NCBI RefSeq assembly: GCF_042684645.1
Contig: NZ_JBHULV010000044.1
Span: forward strand, 62,001-126,000
Direction: 5' to 3'
Length of the DNA: 64,000 nucleotides
DNA from: Pseudopedobacter alpinus
GTDB taxonomy: Bacteria; Bacteroidota; Bacteroidia; Sphingobacteriales; Sphingobacteriaceae
Position numbers and translations under genes: made by a program. The notes under the pieces were generated by a model that was not told the DNA's origin, did not search any database, and saw only the letters and a list, made by a program, of their open reading frames with translations. Below are positions 60,735 through 64,000 of this stretch, piece after piece. The stretch's first letter is position 1; every line of letters begins with the position of its first letter.

Positions 60735-63227
60735 CTAAATCTTCGCATTCTTTAACCTCAAAGAATTTGCAATAACAGATACAGAACTGAAACTCATAGC
60801 TAAAGCGGCAATCATCGGCGAAAGCAACATTCCAAAAACAGGATACAAAGCACCAGCAGCTATTGGAATACCAATAATATTATAGCCTAGGGCAAAAACT
60901 AAGTTTTCTTTTATGTTGCGCATTACATGGTGACTTAAACTTTTAGCTTTTGCAATACCATTTAAATCGCCTTTTACTAAAGTTATAGCAGCACTTTCAA
61001 TAGCTACATCAGTCCCGGTACCCATTGCAATGCCAATATCAGCTTGCGATAGGGCAGGAGCATCATTAATTCCATCGCCAGCCATGGCTACTTTTTTACC
61101 TTCGGCTTGTAAAATCTTAATTTCTTCTAATTTATGCTGAGGTAGCATTTGTGCTTTATAGCCATCTAAATTTAAAGTCTCACTTACAGCTTTTGCGGTA
61201 GCTTCATTATCGCCAGTAAACATCATTACTTTTATGCCTTCTTTTTGTAGTTGCTGTATAGCTGCTTTGCTAGTTGTTTTAATTTTATCGCTAATTACTA
61301 CATAACCTACAACCTTTTTATTAATGGCCATGTAAGAAACAGTTTTGCCTTTTTGTTGTGCTGTATTTACTTCTTTTGAAATGTCTTGAGGAATTTCTGC
61401 ATCAATTTGTTCCATTAAACTTTGGTTGCCTAAAGCCAGTTGCAATTGCTCTAAATCGCCAATTACGCCTTTTCCTGTAATGGCTTCAAATTTTTGTACA
61501 GCTTTAAAATCTATGTTTTTTTCTTTGGCATAATTTAATGTTGCTTGTGCTAAAGGATGTTCGCTTTGTGCATTTAAAGCTGCAATTTGAGCTGTTAAAT
61601 CATTTTCGGTATATTCTTGAGAATGGCTTTTAATTTCTTCTACAGATGGTTTTCCTTCGGTAATGGTGCCGGTTTTGTCTATAATTAGCACATCTATTTT
61701 ATTCATTTTTTCTAAAGCTTCGGCATTCTTTATGAGGATGCCATTTTTTGCACCTTTACCAACGCCAACCATAACGGCCATTGGTGTTGCCAAACCTAAA
61801 GCACATGGACAGGCAATAATTAATACCGCAAGGGCATTAACCATGGCATAAACATAAGCAGGGTTAGGACCATAAATTGCCCAAACAATAAAAGTAACTA
61901 CCGATACCATTACCACAATTGGCACAAAATAGCCTGAGATTTTATCAGCCATTTTTTGAATGGGTGCTTTAGATCTGCTTGCAGTTTCTACCATTTGTAT
62001 AATTTGAGCCAATAATGTTTCTGACCCAATTTTATCGGTACGCATAATAAAAGATTTATTGCCGTTTATAGTTCCTGCAATAACTTTATCGCCTACTTTT
62101 TTAGTTACCGGAATAGGTTCGCCAGAGATCATTGCCTCATCAATGGTGCTTTCTCCTTCATGTATGGTGCCATCAACTGGAATTTTTTCTCCGGGTTTAA
62201 CCCTCAATAAATCTCCTTTTAAGATAGCATCAATAGCCACTTCTTGTTCTTTACCGTCAGTAATTTTAATGGCTTTATTTGGCGCTAGTTTTAATAATTC
62301 TTTAATAGCACTATTGGTTTTGCCATGCGCCCTCGCTTCTAATACTTGGCCCAATAAAACCAAGGTTAATATCACTGTTGCTGCCTCAAAATATACATAA
62401 ACAGTACCTAAATGGGTTTTAAATTGATCAGGAAAAATATCGGGAACAAGCAAAGCAAAAACACTAAATAGCCATGCTACACCAGCACCAATACCAATTA
62501 GGGTAAACATATTTAAATTCCAACTTAAAATAGAACGCCATGCTCTTTCAAAAAATAGCCAGCAAGTGTAAAAAACTACAGGTATAGAAAGTGCAAATTG
62601 TACCCAGTTCCAATAATTTAAATCCATTATTTGGTATAGTGGATTATTTGGAATCATTTCCGACATGGCAATGATGAAGATGGGTAAGGTAAATGCTACC
62701 GATATTTTGAGCTTTCTAATTAGCTTTTTTAGGGTGATGTCTTCTTCATCAGCTTCTGGCTCCATTGGTACTAAATCCATTCCGCAAATTGGGCAATCTC
62801 CAAGTTGGTCTTTAATAACTTCAGGATGCATTGGGCAAGTGTATTTTGCTTGTTTGTTTACCGTTGTTGAGGGTACTAGATCCATTCCGCATACTGGGCA
62901 GTCACCAGGTTTGATGTAAGTTTTATCGCCTTCGCAATGCATGGGGCAATAATAGGTTGCGCCTTTAATTGCAACGGCGGGCTTTTTTGGTGCCGCCGCC
63001 TGATTATTGTTTCCACAGCAAGACATTGTACGGATGGTGTAATTTCCTTTTGCGCTCAATACATCTTGTAAATGAGTTAAGGAAATACTTTCTTCCATTT
63101 CAATGTTTGCTTGTGGCGGATTTAAAGTGACTTCGGCTTTAACACCTTCAATGGTATTTAAGGTGTTTTCTACTTTGGTTCTGCAACCATTGCAGCTCAT
63201 TCCGTCAACTATATATGTTTGTTTCAT
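60735..63227 (-). CDS. copA: Cu+-exporting P1B-type ATPase
   Basis: An 830-residue pump. N-terminal HMA domain (MSCNGCRTKVE, CxxC at residues 10-13), then two small heavy-metal-binding modules of the YHS-like type (CPMHCEGDKTYIKPGDCPVC and CPMHPEVIKDQLGDCPICGM, about residues 90-155). The transport core has IIACPCALGLATP (CPC metal site), DKTGTITEGKP (phosphorylated Asp), GKGVIGDLE, and MAGDGINDAPALSQAD. TM7 carries LGYNIIG and TM8 MSFSSVSVIANSLRL, the YN and MxxSS residues that mark Cu+ specificity (P1B-1). It exports cytosolic copper. No CopZ or CueR-type regulator lies beside it in the window. Confidence 0.95.
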   Translation of the reverse strand: MKQTYIVDGMSCNGCRTKVENTLNTIEGVKAEVTLNPPQANIEMEESISLTHLQDVLSAKGNYTIRTMSCCGNNNQAAAPKKPAVAIKGATYYCPMHCEGDKTYIKPGDCPVCGMDLVPSTTVNKQAKYTCPMHPEVIKDQLGDCPICGMDLVPMEPEADEEDITLKKLIRKLKISVAFTLPIFIIAMSEMIPNNPLYQIMDLNYWNWVQFALSIPVVFYTCWLFFERAWRSILSWNLNMFTLIGIGAGVAWLFSVFALLVPDIFPDQFKTHLGTVYVYFEAATVILTLVLLGQVLEARAHGKTNSAIKELLKLAPNKAIKITDGKEQEVAIDAILKGDLLRVKPGEKIPVDGTIHEGESTIDEAMISGEPIPVTKKVGDKVIAGTINGNKSFIMRTDKIGSETLLAQIIQMVETASRSKAPIQKMADKISGYFVPIVVMVSVVTFIVWAIYGPNPAYVYAMVNALAVLIIACPCALGLATPMAVMVGVGKGAKNGILIKNAEALEKMNKIDVLIIDKTGTITEGKPSVEEIKSHSQEYTENDLTAQIAALNAQSEHPLAQATLNYAKEKNIDFKAVQKFEAITGKGVIGDLEQLQLALGNQSLMEQIDAEIPQDISKEVNTAQQKGKTVSYMAINKKVVGYVVISDKIKTTSKAAIQQLQKEGIKVMMFTGDNEATAKAVSETLNLDGYKAQMLPQHKLEEIKILQAEGKKVAMAGDGINDAPALSQADIGIAMGTGTDVAIESAAITLVKGDLNGIAKAKSLSHHVMRNIKENLVFALGYNIIGIPIAAGALYPVFGMLLSPMIAALAMSFSSVSVIANSLRLKNAKI

Positions 63228-63385
63228 GATTTTTAATTAGTTAATATCCTCAAAAAATGAAGTATTTAAAGATTAATTTGATAGTTTCAAACTTAATAAA
63301 CAAGTAGATACAAAAGTTATACAATAAAGAGTTTATGTTGTATAATTTGTTTTTTGACTTTAAATTTAGAAAGGCTTAAGCGATA

Positions 63386-63772
63386 TTAAAACCCAAAAAA
63401 TTCTAGAATATTATGAATGAAATTAGCTAATACATTGTTAGCAACACAGGCTTTACATTTGCTAAAAATGAATAAACAGTCAATAAAATCTGTAAAGAGG
63501 TGAAATAGTAAGCCTATTGCAACTATACGTAATGGTTTTTTAAAAAACAGTAAACCTATATAAACCGGAATTATATATAAACTATGCAAAGGATGAAAAC
63601 CAATACTGCACCTATTGGCTGCAAATATTGGATTTGCGAATAAATGATCAATATCTATTAATAGGGTGCACAACAAAATAAAATAAGCCTTTTTCCATTC
63701 TTTTCTGAAAAAAACGTAGGCTATTAAAGCCGGAAATATTAAATGTAAAGTGTAGTGGATTAGGTTTTGCAT
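63386..63772 (-). CDS. Small membrane protein, DUF6122-like
   Basis: A 128-residue protein with about four hydrophobic helices and scattered conserved polar residues: IHYTLHLIFP, LLIDIDHLFANPIF, FHPLHSLYIIPVYIGLLFF and LFHLFTDFIDC. The His and Asp spaced as HxxLH, DxDH and HxxTD recall membrane-bound metal-dependent hydrolases (YdjM-like) and the DUF6122 family. Function is unknown. It is 158 bases upstream of copA on the same strand; a shared transcript is possible but no functional link is shown. Confidence 0.7.
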   Translation of the reverse strand: MQNLIHYTLHLIFPALIAYVFFRKEWKKAYFILLCTLLIDIDHLFANPIFAANRCSIGFHPLHSLYIIPVYIGLLFFKKPLRIVAIGLLFHLFTDFIDCLFIFSKCKACVANNVLANFIHNILEFFGF

Positions 63773-63834
63773 TCGTGATGCTAATATCGTAACAAATATT
63801 AAAATTATTTAACCAATTAATTTGATAGGATTAA

Positions 63835-63979
63835 GAGCTTGGTTAAAATTTACTTAATATTTTTTTAGGCTTATTTTGGCTACAAAGCTGTAAATCTTTT
63901 GGCTAGTGCTAAGCTATTTCTACAAAATTTGCTTTTGTTCGCTTAAAAATAAGCTGATTTATTTATTTGATACAAGCCC
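63835..63979. mobile_element. MITE copy B (145 bp, diverged, inverted relative to copy A)
   Basis: Starts GAGCTTGGTTAAAATTTA and ends TACAAGCCC, flanked by TAA at 63832-63834 and 63980-63982. Aligned to the reverse complement of copy A it shares GGTTAAAATTTA-like ends, TTTTGGCTACAAA (63874-63886), TCTACAAA-TTTG and TTCGCTTAAAAATAA blocks in the same order. It is shorter because the central part differs. No gene is seen from 63773 to the window end. Confidence 0.75.
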
Positions 63980-64000
63980 TAATTTATTCAAATATTTTTT

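Noticed and set aside
1..64000. CRISPR arrays, tRNA, rRNA, prophage structural genes
   Set aside because: No regularly spaced identical repeats, cloverleaf-like segments or phage head/tail genes were seen.

Overview
The window looks like chromosome of a Bacteroidota bacterium, most likely Sphingobacteriaceae (Pedobacter-like). The evidence is AT-rich DNA, paired SusC/SusD genes behind an ECF sigma/FecR pair, a type IX secretion C-terminal domain, TTTG...TAnnTTTG promoters in place of E. coli-type ones, and weak Shine-Dalgarno sites. The genus is an inference; there is no rRNA or marker gene to fix it. No tRNA, rRNA or CRISPR array was seen.

Region 1 (1-18.7 kb) is an exopolysaccharide locus built as two divergent Wzx/Wzy-type sets. 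From a 133-bp gap at 9.6-9.7 kb, the minus-strand set runs left: GT4, CE4 deacetylase, WecG/TagA transferase, Wza-like lipoprotein, Wzc-like BY-kinase, GT8, Wzy, and Wzx cut by the window edge. The plus-strand set runs right: Wza, Wzc, Wzy, Wzx, GT4, then a secreted lipoprotein with a glycosidase-like barrel. The two kinase paralogues have each lost different catalytic aspartates.

Region 2 (18.7-22 kb) is a decayed stretch: the C-terminal end of an outer-membrane barrel gene, an intact formylglycine-generating-enzyme-like lipoprotein gene, an IS5-type transposase fragment, and a GH18 chitinase pseudogene split by a 212-bp MITE. A diverged second MITE copy lies at the right end of the window.

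Region 3 (22-44 kb) is a polysaccharide utilisation locus: ECF sigma, FecR anti-sigma, an STN-type SusC with SusD, a second short SusC with SusD, a surface lipoprotein, three tandem GH30 enzymes, a GH5 with a C-terminal carbohydrate-binding module, and a GH3. The enzyme set suggests a beta-glucan rich in beta-1,6 linkages, such as fungal wall glucan.

Region 4 (44.6-49.5 kb) holds two cytosolic alpha-glucan enzymes, GH31 and GlgB, with oppositely charged N-terminal tails.

Region 5 (49.6-57 kb) holds a frameshifted two-domain ice-binding protein with a T9SS tail, an AraC regulator, malate dehydrogenase, a paired REP element that replaced the start of a retropepsin-like gene, a truncated haemoglobin, a universal stress protein and an NlpC/P60 peptidase.

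Region 6 (57-60.6 kb) is a small accessory island: two toxin-antitoxin pairs, each followed by an attC-like folded repeat (a possible integrase-less cassette cluster), an IS91-type remnant containing a run of Ns, a decayed gene with a small partner, and a DinB-like gene between 16-bp direct repeats.

Region 7 (60.7-64 kb) has a Cu+ P-type ATPase, a small membrane protein and the second MITE copy.
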